Source: Herminiimonas sp.
GTDB taxonomy: Bacteria > Pseudomonadota > Gammaproteobacteria > Burkholderiales > Burkholderiaceae_D
Reading direction: 5' to 3'
Length of the DNA stretch: 64,000 nt
Assembly: GCA_014377845.1 (NCBI GenBank)
Contig: JACMOV010000150.1
Coordinates: 18,035-82,034 of the forward strand
Positions within the stretch are counted from its first letter, which is position 1. The number at the start of each line of letters is the position of its first letter. Below, one piece after another: positions 1 through 7,876 of this stretch. The notes beneath the pieces were generated by a model that worked only from the letters and a program-made list of their open reading frames with translations, did not search any database and had not been told where the DNA came from. Position numbers and translations under genes: made by a program.

Positions 1-1
1 C

Positions 2-1120
2 GAGCGGGTCGAACAATCCGGATTCGTGTTCATCGGGCCGCGCTCGGAATCGATCCGCCTGATGGGCGACAAGGTGTCGGCGAAGCAGGCCATGATCCGT
101 GCCGGCGTGCCCTGCGTGCCCGGCTCCGAAGGCGCGCTGCCGGAAGACACCAAGGAAATCATCCGGATCGGGCGCAAGGTCGGTTATCCGGTCATCATCA
201 AGGCCGCCGGCGGTGGCGGCGGGCGCGGCATGCGGGTGGTGCATACCGAAGCCGCATTGCTCAACGCGGTGACGATGACCAGGGCCGAAGCCGGCTCCGC
301 CTTCGGTAACCCGGAAGTCTACATGGAGAAGTACCTGGAAAATCCGCGTCACGTGGAGATCCAGATCCTGGCCGACGAATTCAAGAACGCCATCTGGCTG
401 GGCGAGCGCGATTGCTCGATGCAGCGCCGGCACCAGAAAGTGATCGAGGAAGCACCGGCCGTCGGCATCCCGCGCAAGATCATCGAGCGCATCGGCGACC
501 GTTGCGCGGAAGCCTGCCGCAAGATGGGCTACCGCGGGGCCGGCACCTTCGAATTCCTGTTCGAAAACGGCGAGTTCTATTTCATCGAGATGAACACCCG
601 CGTTCAGGTCGAGCATCCGGTGACCGAGATGATCACAGGCATCGACATCGTGCAGGAACAGATCCGCATCGCCGCCGGTGAAAAACTACGCTTCCGCCAG
701 CGCGACATCGTCCTCAAGGGCCATGCGATCGAGTGCCGCATCAATGCCGAGGACCCGTTCAAGTTCACGCCCTCCCCCGGCAAGATCATTTCCTGGCACG
801 CGCCGGGCGGCCCCGGCATACGGGTCGATTCCCATGCCTACGCCGGATACTACGTGCCGCCGAATTACGATTCGATGGTCGGCAAGGTGATTGCCTACGG
901 CGCCACGCGCGAACAGGCGATCAAGCGCATGCAGATCGCCTTGTCCGAGATGGTGGTCGAAGGTATCCTCACCAACATACCGCTGCATCGCGAACTGATG
1001 GTGGATGCCCGCTTCATTGAAGGCGGCACCAACATTCATTATCTCGAACAGAAACTGGCAAATATGCCGGTGATTCCGAAAAACCCTTCCAAGTCCGGCA
1101 TCGTCACCGGTAACGAATAG
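2..1120 (+). CDS. accC: Biotin carboxylase subunit of acetyl-CoA carboxylase (5' truncated)
   Basis: This is the biotin carboxylase that uses ATP and bicarbonate to carboxylate the biotin on AccB, the first step of fatty acid synthesis in the cytosol. The reading frame is open from base 2 (ERVEQSGF...), so the gene enters from the left edge; about 75-80 N-terminal residues are missing compared with the usual ~450. Visible are the ATP-grasp glycine loop ([11 protein letters not shown]), the catalytic segment around HQKVIEEAP, the [16 protein letters not shown] metal/ATP-binding stretch, and the C-terminal domain with SPGKI and NYDSMVGK. It stops at TAG 1118-1120, three bases before prmA, so the two are probably co-transcribed. 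accB should lie just upstream. Identity is secure. Confidence 0.97.
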   Translation, partial: ERVEQSGFVFIGPRSESIRLMGDKVSAKQAMIRAGVPCVPGSEGALPEDTKEIIRIGRKVGYPVIIKAAGGGGGRGMRVVHTEAALLNAVTMTRAEAGSAFGNPEVYMEKYLENPRHVEIQILADEFKNAIWLGERDCSMQRRHQKVIEEAPAVGIPRKIIERIGDRCAEACRKMGYRGAGTFEFLFENGEFYFIEMNTRVQVEHPVTEMITGIDIVQEQIRIAAGEKLRFRQRDIVLKGHAIECRINAEDPFKFTPSPGKIISWHAPGGPGIRVDSHAYAGYYVPPNYDSMVGKVIAYGATREQAIKRMQIALSEMVVEGILTNIPLHRELMVDARFIEGGTNIHYLEQKLANMPVIPKNPSKSGIVTGNE

Positions 1121-1123
1121 CGC

Positions 1124-2068
1124 ATGAGCTGGATCGAAATTGTCATCGAAGTACCGCGTGATCACGCCGAGGCGCTGTCGGATGCCCTGATGGAAGCCGG
1201 CGCGCTGTCGGTGTCGGTCGAAGACGCCGACGTCGGCACCGATGCCGAACGGCCGCTGTTCGGCGAACCCGGCATGGAGCCGGAACAGGCGGCATGGGAA
1301 CGCAGCCGCGTGGTCGCACTGGCCGAGACCGATGCCGACCATGCCGCAATCGTCACCGCTGCCGCCCAGGCCTGCGGCATCTACGACAGCCTCTTGGTGC
1401 ACAGCCTGCGCTGCGTGGCGGACCAGGACTGGGTTCGATTGACGCAATCCCAGTTCGAACCGATCCATGTTGGCAAGAACATCTGGGTCGTGCCGAGCTG
1501 GCATGACGCACCCGATCCGAACGCGCTGGTGCTCGAGCTCGACCCCGGCCTGGCGTTCGGCACCGGCAGTCATCCGACGACGCGGTTGTGCATGGAATGG
1601 CTGGAGGCGCACATGCCGGCCGGCGCCACGGTACTCGACTATGGCTGCGGTTCCGGCATCCTGGCGATGGTCGCCAAGAAGCTGGGCGCGGCGCAGGTGA
1701 TCGGCGTCGACATCGATCCGCAGGCGATCGTCTCGGCCCGTGAAAACAGCAGCCGCAACGCCTGCGACATCGACTACGCGCTGCCGGAAGGCTTCGGCGA
1801 ATCGGCGGCCGGAAAGCGCTTCGACGTCGTCGTCGCCAATATTCTCTCGAGCCCGTTGAAGTTGATGGCGCCGATGCTGTCTGGCCGGGTCGCACCGGGC
1901 GGGGCACTCGTGCTATCCGGTGTGCTGGCGCGCCAGGCCGAAGAAGTGTGCGCCGCCTATGCGCCGTACATTCCGATGACGGTGGCAGCCGAACGCGAAG
2001 GCTGGGTCGCCTTGCATGGCCGGCTGGCCGGGAATTCCGCCATCTTGTCGCTGGATCGCCCGGGCTGA
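1124..2068 (+). CDS. prmA: Ribosomal protein L11 methyltransferase
   Basis: PrmA trimethylates lysines and the N-terminus of ribosomal protein L11 using S-adenosylmethionine. The 314-residue protein has the family layout: an N-terminal substrate-recognition domain, then a class I methyltransferase domain. Motif I is [13 protein letters not shown] (about residues 169-181), the acidic end of strand 2 is GVDIDPQA, and the catalytic-loop region is [10 protein letters not shown]. The ATG follows the accC stop by three bases and its stop is two bases before the next gene, which points to a tightly packed operon. The accC-prmA order is common in Burkholderiales. Length is slightly above the ~295 of E. 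coli because of an insertion after residue 35. Confidence 0.95.
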   Translation: MSWIEIVIEVPRDHAEALSDALMEAGALSVSVEDADVGTDAERPLFGEPGMEPEQAAWERSRVVALAETDADHAAIVTAAAQACGIYDSLLVHSLRCVADQDWVRLTQSQFEPIHVGKNIWVVPSWHDAPDPNALVLELDPGLAFGTGSHPTTRLCMEWLEAHMPAGATVLDYGCGSGILAMVAKKLGAAQVIGVDIDPQAIVSARENSSRNACDIDYALPEGFGESAAGKRFDVVVANILSSPLKLMAPMLSGRVAPGGALVLSGVLARQAEEVCAAYAPYIPMTVAAEREGWVALHGRLAGNSAILSLDRPG

Positions 2069-2070
2069 CC

Positions 2071-3744
2071 ATGGCGCTGGCGACCCGTTGCCCGCATTGC
2101 ACGACGGCGTTCCGGGTCGCGTCGGACCAGCTGAAGCTGCGTGCAGGCCTGGTTCGCTGCGGCACCTGCAAGGAAATTTTCAACGGCATCGAAAACCTGC
2201 TGCGGCCGGACGAGGACATCGTCGCGGCGACCGCCGCGACGATGCCGCCGGAGCGCCCGATTCCCGAGGTGTCGGCGACGCTGCCGATTCCCAAGCGCGA
2301 GCGCGGCGACAACACCCGCTTCAACGATCTGATTGCCGAGGTCGATCATCCCGAAGATCTGCGCCGCGGTGCCGCGCCTGGGCCAGCGCCGGCAGCAACG
2401 CCAGCCGACCATCCTGACGCCGGTTCGCGCGGCTATGCAGTCAACTACGCGCCAGTCCGGCAGGCATCCACGCCCGCCGATTCGCGCCCTGCGATACCGG
2501 CGGCGCGCTGGCCAACCGTACCCGGCATCGTCCCCCGCCTGCAAGCGGCAAGCGGGCCGGATACCGCCCACCCCCTCCCCGATGACGATGCAGCGCAAAC
2601 GGCGACGGAACATATCGAGCACGCGGATTCGGATGACGGCTCCCGGCCAGTGATCTATCACTTCGAGGACACGCCGCCAATCGAAACATTGCCGGTGGAT
2701 GTGCAATCGTCGACCGCAACCAGTGCCGTCGCCGAACCCGACAGCGAGTCGCTGTGGGCGGCGCTGGATGATCAGGCACCGGTGGCAACGGCGGAGCCGA
2801 ATGGTTCGGATGAAACCGATTCACCGCCGTGGCCGCTTCTCGATTCGGCGCTGGAGGCCGATGCAGCGCCGACGCTCGCCGGCCGGCCGGCCGGTGACGC
2901 GCCGCAACACCTGCAGTCACACCCCGGCATGCCTGAAGCGACGCGCGATCAAGCCGGCGAGGATGCGGGCGATGCCAATGACGACGGCTGGCCGGCACTC
3001 GATGACGTAACCACGCTTGATTCAGCGATGCCGCCGTCCGGCCTGCTGCGCGCCGCGATCAACAATGACAGCGCTGCGTACAATCATGCCGAGCAGGCAT
3101 TGGAGCATGGTTCGGATCACGATCCACACGACCACGCCCTGACACCGCGGGATCCGGCGCCGGAGGCCGCGCCGGAAACTGGTTCAGGCCATGCAGTGGC
3201 GCTCGAGGACGACGATGGGCTGCCCGACTTCGTCACCCGCGAACAGCGCCGCCGCGATTCGCAGCGGTTGCTGCGGCCGCTGCTGATCGTCTGCAGCCTG
3301 CTGCTCGGGCTCGCCTTGCTGGGTCAGGCAGTGTACGCAGGCCGCACCGTGCTGGCGGCGAATTTTCCGCAGGCCCGGCCGCTGCTCGATGCTGCCTGCC
3401 TCCAGGTCGGCTGCAGCGTCGGCCTGCCGATGCAGATCGAATCCGTCTCGATCGAGTCGAGCGATTTCCAGCCGGTCGCCGGCAACCGCGATCTTTTTCA
3501 GCTGAGCGTTTTGCTGCGCAATCGCAGCAGCACCGTGCAGGCATGGCCAACGATCGAGCTGAGCCTGACCGACGCCACCGATAAGCTGGTCGGGCGCAAG
3601 GTGATTGCACCGCGCGAGTATCTGCCGGCGGGCCAGACCGCGGCCCGCGGCTTCAGCGCCGGCAGTGAGCAGTCGATCCGGCTGACCCTCGAACTGACTC
3701 GCATGAAGGCCTCCGGCTATCGCGTGTACGTGTTCTACCCTTGA
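2071..3744 (+). CDS. Zinc-ribbon and DUF3426 domain membrane protein
   Basis: Function is unknown. The 557-residue protein begins with an MJ0042-type zinc ribbon (CPHC at residues 7-10 and CGTC at 30-33). A long, low-complexity, acidic and Pro/Ala-rich region of about 350 residues follows, then one transmembrane helix (about 400-424, PLLIVCSLLLGLALLGQAV) and a C-terminal DUF3426 domain. The arrangement suggests a cytoplasmic zinc finger linked to a periplasmic domain. The ATG at 2071 is chosen because it directly precedes the zinc ribbon and follows the prmA stop by two bases. An in-frame extension to 1948 would lie inside prmA and is not used. The family travels with accC-prmA in Burkholderiales; a regulatory or membrane-stress role is only a guess. 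Confidence 0.88.
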   Translation: MALATRCPHCTTAFRVASDQLKLRAGLVRCGTCKEIFNGIENLLRPDEDIVAATAATMPPERPIPEVSATLPIPKRERGDNTRFNDLIAEVDHPEDLRRGAAPGPAPAATPADHPDAGSRGYAVNYAPVRQASTPADSRPAIPAARWPTVPGIVPRLQAASGPDTAHPLPDDDAAQTATEHIEHADSDDGSRPVIYHFEDTPPIETLPVDVQSSTATSAVAEPDSESLWAALDDQAPVATAEPNGSDETDSPPWPLLDSALEADAAPTLAGRPAGDAPQHLQSHPGMPEATRDQAGEDAGDANDDGWPALDDVTTLDSAMPPSGLLRAAINNDSAAYNHAEQALEHGSDHDPHDHALTPRDPAPEAAPETGSGHAVALEDDDGLPDFVTREQRRRDSQRLLRPLLIVCSLLLGLALLGQAVYAGRTVLAANFPQARPLLDAACLQVGCSVGLPMQIESVSIESSDFQPVAGNRDLFQLSVLLRNRSSTVQAWPTIELSLTDATDKLVGRKVIAPREYLPAGQTAARGFSAGSEQSIRLTLELTRMKASGYRVYVFYP

Positions 3745-3787
3745 TGCCGATTCTTGAACCCTAACCACCCGATAATCTACAAAACCG

Positions 3788-4720
3788 ATGACTTCACTTA
3801 TCTGCGGCTCCCTCGCCTTCGACACGATCATGTCCTTCGACGGTCGCTTTTCCGAAGCACTGCTGGCCGACCAGCTGCACAAGATCAACGTCTCGTTCCT
3901 GGTGCCGCAGATCCGGCGTGAGTTCGGCGGCTGCGCCGGCAACATCGCCTACAACCTGCAATTGCTGGGAGGCGATCCGCTGATCATGGCCGCACTCGGG
4001 CAGGATGGCACCGATTACCTGGAACGCCTGGCGGGGCTGGGAATCTCGGCCCGCTGCATCCGCACGATTGAAGGCAGCTACACGGCCCAGTGCTTCATCA
4101 CCACCGATCAGGACAGCAACCAGATCACGGCCTTCCACCCGGGCGCGATGATGCAGTCGCACCAGAACCAGGTGGCGCACGCAGGCAAGGTGCGCATCGC
4201 AATCGTGGCGCCCGACGGCCGTGACGCGATGCTGCAGCATGCACGGGATTGCGCGGCGGCCGGCATCGACCTGATCTTCGACCCGGGCCAGGGCCTGCCG
4301 ATGTTCAATGGCGCCGAGCTCAAGGACTTCATCGAGATGGCGACCCATGTCGCGGTCAACGACTATGAAGCGGAATTGCTGACCGAGCGCACCGGCCTGA
4401 GCCTCGACCAGATCGCGCAGCGGGTCGATACCTTGATCGTGACACGCGGCGAAAACGGCGCTGACATCTTCACCGGCGGCGCGACGCTGCGCATTCCGAG
4501 CGTACCGGTGGCGCAGGTGGTCGATCCGACCGGTTGCGGCGACGCGTTTCGTGCCGGCGTCCTCTATGGGCTCGGCAAAGGCATGGATTGGGAAACCACC
4601 GGCCGGCTGGCGAGCCTGATGGGCGCGATCAAGATCACCCACCAGGGCGGGCAGAATCACAAGCCATCACGGGCCGAGATCGAACAGCGCTTCGAAGACG
4701 CGTTCGGTTATCGCTGGTAG
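3788..4720 (+). CDS. PfkB-family carbohydrate/adenosine kinase
   Basis: This is a ribokinase/PfkB-fold kinase of 310 residues that phosphorylates a sugar or nucleoside. Evidence is the N-terminal GSLAFDTI, the substrate lid region GGCAGNIAYNLQLLGG (about 48-63) and the signature DPTGCGDAFRAG (about 245-256), whose Asp is the catalytic base. Close relatives in betaproteobacteria are annotated as adenosine kinase, but the substrate cannot be fixed from sequence alone. It lies 43 bp after the DUF3426 gene and converges on yggT with only 8 bp between the stops. Confidence 0.88.
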   Translation: MTSLICGSLAFDTIMSFDGRFSEALLADQLHKINVSFLVPQIRREFGGCAGNIAYNLQLLGGDPLIMAALGQDGTDYLERLAGLGISARCIRTIEGSYTAQCFITTDQDSNQITAFHPGAMMQSHQNQVAHAGKVRIAIVAPDGRDAMLQHARDCAAAGIDLIFDPGQGLPMFNGAELKDFIEMATHVAVNDYEAELLTERTGLSLDQIAQRVDTLIVTRGENGADIFTGGATLRIPSVPVAQVVDPTGCGDAFRAGVLYGLGKGMDWETTGRLASLMGAIKITHQGGQNHKPSRAEIEQRFEDAFGYRW

Positions 4721-4728
4721 CAGGTTAT

Positions 4729-5271
4729 TTAAAACAGCTGCGCGATCAGGGCGCCGATTACGCGCAGCGCGATCTGCAGCAGCACCAGCGCCACCAGCGG
4801 CGACAGATCAATGTTGCCGACCAGCGGGATGATGCGGCGCAGGGGCCGCAACAGGGGGTCGCTCAATGCGCGCACGAACGGCGCCAGCGGTGCATCCGGG
4901 TTGACCCAGCTGAACACGGCCTCGATCAGGATCAAGCCCATGAAGCCATACAGGATCCATTCCAGGATGCGCAAGAGCGACTGCATCATCAGTGCCTGTG
5001 CTGACAGCGCATTGATCAGCAACAGTTCCAGGGCCACCGCCAGCAGCACCACCACGAACGCGCCCGCCAGGCTGGCCCAATCATAACCACCCACTCCCGG
5101 AACGATTCGCCGTAGTGGCTTTACCAGCCAGTCGCTGAGTTGATATGCAAACTGCGCCACCGCGTTCGGCGGGCGTACGCGAATCATCTGCATCCAGAAG
5201 CGCAGCAGGAGCACGCCGCCAAGTACGCTGGCAGCGGTGTCGATGATGAGGATCAGGATACTGTTCAGCAC
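4729..5271 (-). CDS. YggT family integral membrane protein
   Basis: This is a small inner-membrane protein of about 180 residues with two tandem YggT repeats. Each repeat has a hydrophobic helix pair followed by a basic motif: WLVKPLRRIVPGVGG in the first copy and DPLLRPLRRIIPLVG in the second. The GTG at 5271 is chosen because a GGAG lies 7 bases upstream and the protein then starts directly with the first membrane helix (LNSILILIIDTAAS). An upstream in-frame start at 5325 would fall in the terminator hairpin. YggT proteins have no firmly established biochemical role; links to osmotic shock and to membrane proteins have been proposed. The gene converges with the PfkB kinase. Confidence 0.88.
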   Translation of the reverse strand: MLNSILILIIDTAASVLGGVLLLRFWMQMIRVRPPNAVAQFAYQLSDWLVKPLRRIVPGVGGYDWASLAGAFVVVLLAVALELLLINALSAQALMMQSLLRILEWILYGFMGLILIEAVFSWVNPDAPLAPFVRALSDPLLRPLRRIIPLVGNIDLSPLVALVLLQIALRVIGALIAQLF

Positions 5272-5282
5272 TCGGCGTCTCC

Positions 5283-5326
5283 AAAAAAATGCCCGCTGCA
5301 CCGCGCGAGGCGGTGCAGCGGGCATT
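5283..5326 (-). terminator. Rho-independent terminator after the H1-like gene
   Basis: A perfect 14-bp stem (GCCCGCTGCACCGC, 5291-5304, with its complement at 5310-5323) closes a 5-base loop, extended by A-T pairs at 5288-5290/5324-5326. On the minus strand it is followed directly by seven T (5283-5289). It separates the H1-like gene from yggT, whose Shine-Dalgarno lies just past the T-run. Confidence 0.93.
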
Positions 5327-5379
5327 GTGCCTGAACTTGATCAGGCTTCCAAGCGCGAGCCCTGACGGACCCGGTTCGA

Positions 5380-6000
5380 TTACGGGCGTGTGCCGGTCGG
5401 GAAAGGCCACGCTGCCGCAGGATTGAGCACAGTCTTGACAGCAGGCGCTGCCGCCGCTGGCTTGGCTGCAGCTTTCTTCGGTGCTGCTTTCTTCGAGGCC
5501 TCAACCTTTTTCGCTGCCGGCTTGGCAGCAGGTGCTGCAGCCTTTTTCGGCGCTGCTGCTTTTTTCGCTACCGGCTTCTTGGCGGCGACTTTTTTAGCGG
5601 CGACTTTCTTGGCTGCCGGCTTCGCTGCTTTTTTCGCTACCGGCTTCTTGGCGGCGACTTTTTTGGCGGCGACTTTCTTGGCTGCCGGCTTCGCTGCTTT
5701 TTTCGCTACCGGCTTCTTGGCGGCGACTTTTTTAGCGGCGACTTTCTTGACTGCCGGCTTCGCTGCTTTTTTCGCTACCGGTTTTTTGGCAACGACTTTT
5801 TTAGCGGCGACTTTCTTGGCTGCCGGCTTCGCTGCCTTCTTCGCTACCGGCTTTTTGGCTGCGGCTTTTTTAGGCGCTGCGGCTTTTTTCGCTACCGGTT
5901 TTTTTGCTGCTGCTGGCTTCTTGGCTGCAGTTGCTTTCTTGGCCGGAGCGGCTTTTTTTGCAGCAGGTTTCGCTGCAGCTTTCTTCGTTGCTGTTGCCAT
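5380..6000 (-). CDS. Histone H1-like Lys/Ala/Pro-rich DNA-binding protein
   Basis: The 206-residue protein is almost wholly Lys, Ala, Pro and Val, resembling the tail of eukaryotic histone H1 and bacterial AlgP/BpH-type proteins. It should bind DNA or RNA non-specifically through its charge and condense the nucleoid. Residues 49-140 are four exact-length 23-residue units beginning KKPVAKKAAKP, with a partial fifth unit. The C-terminus ends in a different, non-repetitive segment (LNPAAAWPFPTGTRP). A strong AAGGAG Shine-Dalgarno sits 8 bases before the ATG, and a strong terminator follows the gene. The repeats make its length likely to vary between strains. Confidence 0.88.
   Translation of the reverse strand: MATATKKAAAKPAAKKAAPAKKATAAKKPAAAKKPVAKKAAAPKKAAAKKPVAKKAAKPAAKKVAAKKVVAKKPVAKKAAKPAVKKVAAKKVAAKKPVAKKAAKPAAKKVAAKKVAAKKPVAKKAAKPAAKKVAAKKVAAKKPVAKKAAAPKKAAAPAAKPAAKKVEASKKAAPKKAAAKPAAAAPAVKTVLNPAAAWPFPTGTRP
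5581..5856 (-). repeat. Four tandem 69-bp coding repeats in the H1-like gene
   Basis: Four consecutive 69-bp units encode the 23-residue repeat KKPVAKKAAKPAAKKV followed by AAKKVAA. They differ by only a few bases, such as a Val for Ala change in copy 2. They are in frame, so gain or loss of a unit keeps the protein open. Confidence 0.9.
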
Positions 6001-6505
6001 TTTGTTTCTCCTTCACGTGATGGAAAAAATCAAGCTACTTTGAAATCCCCCTGCATCATCGCGATGACCCAGGTGGATTATTCATCGGCACAAGCATGTT
6101 CTCGCTTGCGCTAATGAATTCGGCACCAGCTGAACTGCTGCATCCCCTCACACATGCAGCACTTCAGCCTCTGGCCGGCCGGGTGATCCAGGCTACTGCG
6201 CCTGGCTGACCCCGCCTATGTCCGTCGACTGCAACGGCGTTTTGGCCAAAAAAATGCCGGCACACGTGCCGGCACTGGAATTCTTGTTGTCGAAAACAAA
6301 CCCGTTTTTCAAAGAAAACGCCGCCGTACCCGACAAGGTCAGGTGCAGCGGCGCGAGCAGATGAGATCGAATCGGTCTTCTACTGTTCATTAAGTTCGGG
6401 TAAAGCCTTTCGTTTTCAGGCAGCTGCTTTTCTGTTTCATCGTCAGCTGCATAACTGCTGTCTCCAACGGCCTGCCTCAATTTTGAGCAGGCGCACTTGT
6501 TCGAT
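6001..6505. other. Intergenic region between H1-like gene and nrdB (505 bp)
   Basis: This stretch holds the upstream region of the H1-like gene (right after 6000 on the minus strand) and the downstream region of nrdB, with one clear terminator at 6248-6274. A 95-codon minus-strand frame (6193-6480) runs through the terminator and has no recognisable domain, so it is not called. No other structure is supported. Confidence 0.7.
6248..6274 (-). terminator. Rho-independent terminator downstream of nrdB
   Basis: An 8-bp GC-rich stem (TGCCGGCA, 6255-6262 with 6267-6274, loop CACG) is followed on the minus strand by seven T (6248-6254). It lies about 230 bp past the nrdB stop and is the first good terminator for the nrdA-nrdB transcript. 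Confidence 0.85.
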
Positions 6506-7720
6506 TTATTCCCAGTTCAACGCGCCACCGGTTTGATACTCGATCACGCGCGTCTCGAAGAAGTTACGCTCCTTCTTCAGATCGATCATCTCGCTCATCC
6601 AAGGGAAAGGGTTTTCTTCTTGGGCGAACATGGGATCGAGACCGATCTGTTGTGCTCGCCGATTTGCGATGAACCGCAAATAGCCCTTGAACATTGGTGC
6701 ATTCAAGCCAAGCACTCCACGCGGCATTGTATCCTCTGCGTATCGATATTCCAACTCGACCGCGCTGAAAAACAACGCTTTGATTTCGTCTCTGAATTCA
6801 GGCGTCCACAAGTGCGGATTCTCCATCTTGATCGTGTTGACGAGATCGATACCGAAGTTGCAGTGCATGGACTCGTCACGCAAAATATATTGATACTGTT
6901 CTGCCGCGCCCATCATCTTGTTCTGCCGGCCGAGCGCGAGAATCTGCGTGAAGCCGACATAGAAGAACAGCCCTTCCATCAGGCAGGAATACACGATCAG
7001 CGACTTCAATAATTTCTGGTCGTTGATGGTGGTACCGGTCGTGAAGTGCGGATCGGTCAGCACGTCGATGAAGGGAATCAGGAACTCGTCCTTGTCGCGG
7101 ATCGACTTCACTTCATGGTACGCATTGAAGATTTCGGCTTCATCCAGGCCGAGTGACTCGGTGATGTACTGGTAGGCGTGCGTGTGGATCGCTTCCTCGA
7201 ATGCCTGGCGCAGGAGGTACTGGCGGCACTCCGGCGCGGTGATGTGACGATAGGTGCCGAGCACGATGTTGTTGGCGGCGAGCGAATCGGCGGTCACGAA
7301 AAAACCGAGGTTGCGCTTGACCAGACGGCGTTCGTCCTCGGTCAGGCCGTTCGGATTTTTCCACAGCTCGATGTCGCGCTGCATGTTGATCTCTTGCGGC
7401 ATCCAGTGATTGGCGCAGCCGGCCAGGTATTTGTCCCATGCCCACTTGTACTTGAACGGCACCAGCTGGTTGACGTCGGTGCTGCCGTTGATGATGCGCT
7501 TGTCGGCGGCATTCATGCGCCGGGCCGGATCGGCTTCGGGCGGCTTGGTGACCAGCGTCGGGTCGATCGCCACATCGCCATTGGCGGCAGGCGCGCGCGC
7601 CAGCGAAGCCAGCGGCGGCAAGGGTGTTTGTGCGGTCGGTGCTGACACTTGTTGAAGTGCCGGTTGTGGCACAGGGGCTGGCTTTGCGGCCGGCGTGATC
7701 TCTTCGTCCCAACTTAGCAT
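6506..7720 (-). CDS. nrdB: Class Ia ribonucleoside-diphosphate reductase, beta subunit
   Basis: NrdB carries the diiron-tyrosyl radical that drives reduction of ribonucleotides by NrdA. The 404-residue protein has all metal ligands: D145 (TADSLAANN), E176 and H179 (EEAIH), E249, E283 and H286 (RDESMH). The radical tyrosine is present as Y183, seven residues after E176 and so matching Y122 of E. coli; this is not the Tyr-less R2c type. The first ~65 residues are a Pro/Ala-rich extension absent from E. coli NrdB. It is transcribed after nrdA with a 153-bp gap and has AGGA upstream of the ATG. Confidence 0.97.
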   Translation of the reverse strand: MLSWDEEITPAAKPAPVPQPALQQVSAPTAQTPLPPLASLARAPAANGDVAIDPTLVTKPPEADPARRMNAADKRIINGSTDVNQLVPFKYKWAWDKYLAGCANHWMPQEINMQRDIELWKNPNGLTEDERRLVKRNLGFFVTADSLAANNIVLGTYRHITAPECRQYLLRQAFEEAIHTHAYQYITESLGLDEAEIFNAYHEVKSIRDKDEFLIPFIDVLTDPHFTTGTTINDQKLLKSLIVYSCLMEGLFFYVGFTQILALGRQNKMMGAAEQYQYILRDESMHCNFGIDLVNTIKMENPHLWTPEFRDEIKALFFSAVELEYRYAEDTMPRGVLGLNAPMFKGYLRFIANRRAQQIGLDPMFAQEENPFPWMSEMIDLKKERNFFETRVIEYQTGGALNWE

Positions 7721-7843
7721 GTGATTTTCCTGGTAGCGGATATTACGTGTTCATCGTGCGACTTCCAGAATGCCTATTGTGCATCCTGGCGTCGTGCTTG
7801 TTTGTTTGCTGAATCGCTTTGCCGTCGGTTTATCGACGACTTG

Positions 7844-7876
7844 CTGGCCACTTATTGGCCACTTATTGGCCACTTA
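7844..7876 (-). repeat. Three tandem 11-bp repeats over the nrdA stop codon
   Basis: On the minus strand the unit TAAGTGGCCAA occurs three times in a row (last copy ends in G), starting exactly with the nrdA TAA stop at 7876-7874. Because 11 is not a multiple of three, the three TAA triplets fall in three different frames. Confidence 0.9.

Noticed and set aside
5581-5856. Possible CRISPR array
   Set aside because: The repeats are contiguous and in frame with no spacers.
5390-6043. Plus-strand frame of AAFFATGFLA-like repeats
   Set aside because: Mirror of the repeat in the H1-like gene on the other strand.
6193-6480. 95-codon minus-strand frame between H1-like gene and nrdB
   Set aside because: It contains the nrdB terminator, has no Shine-Dalgarno and no recognisable domain.
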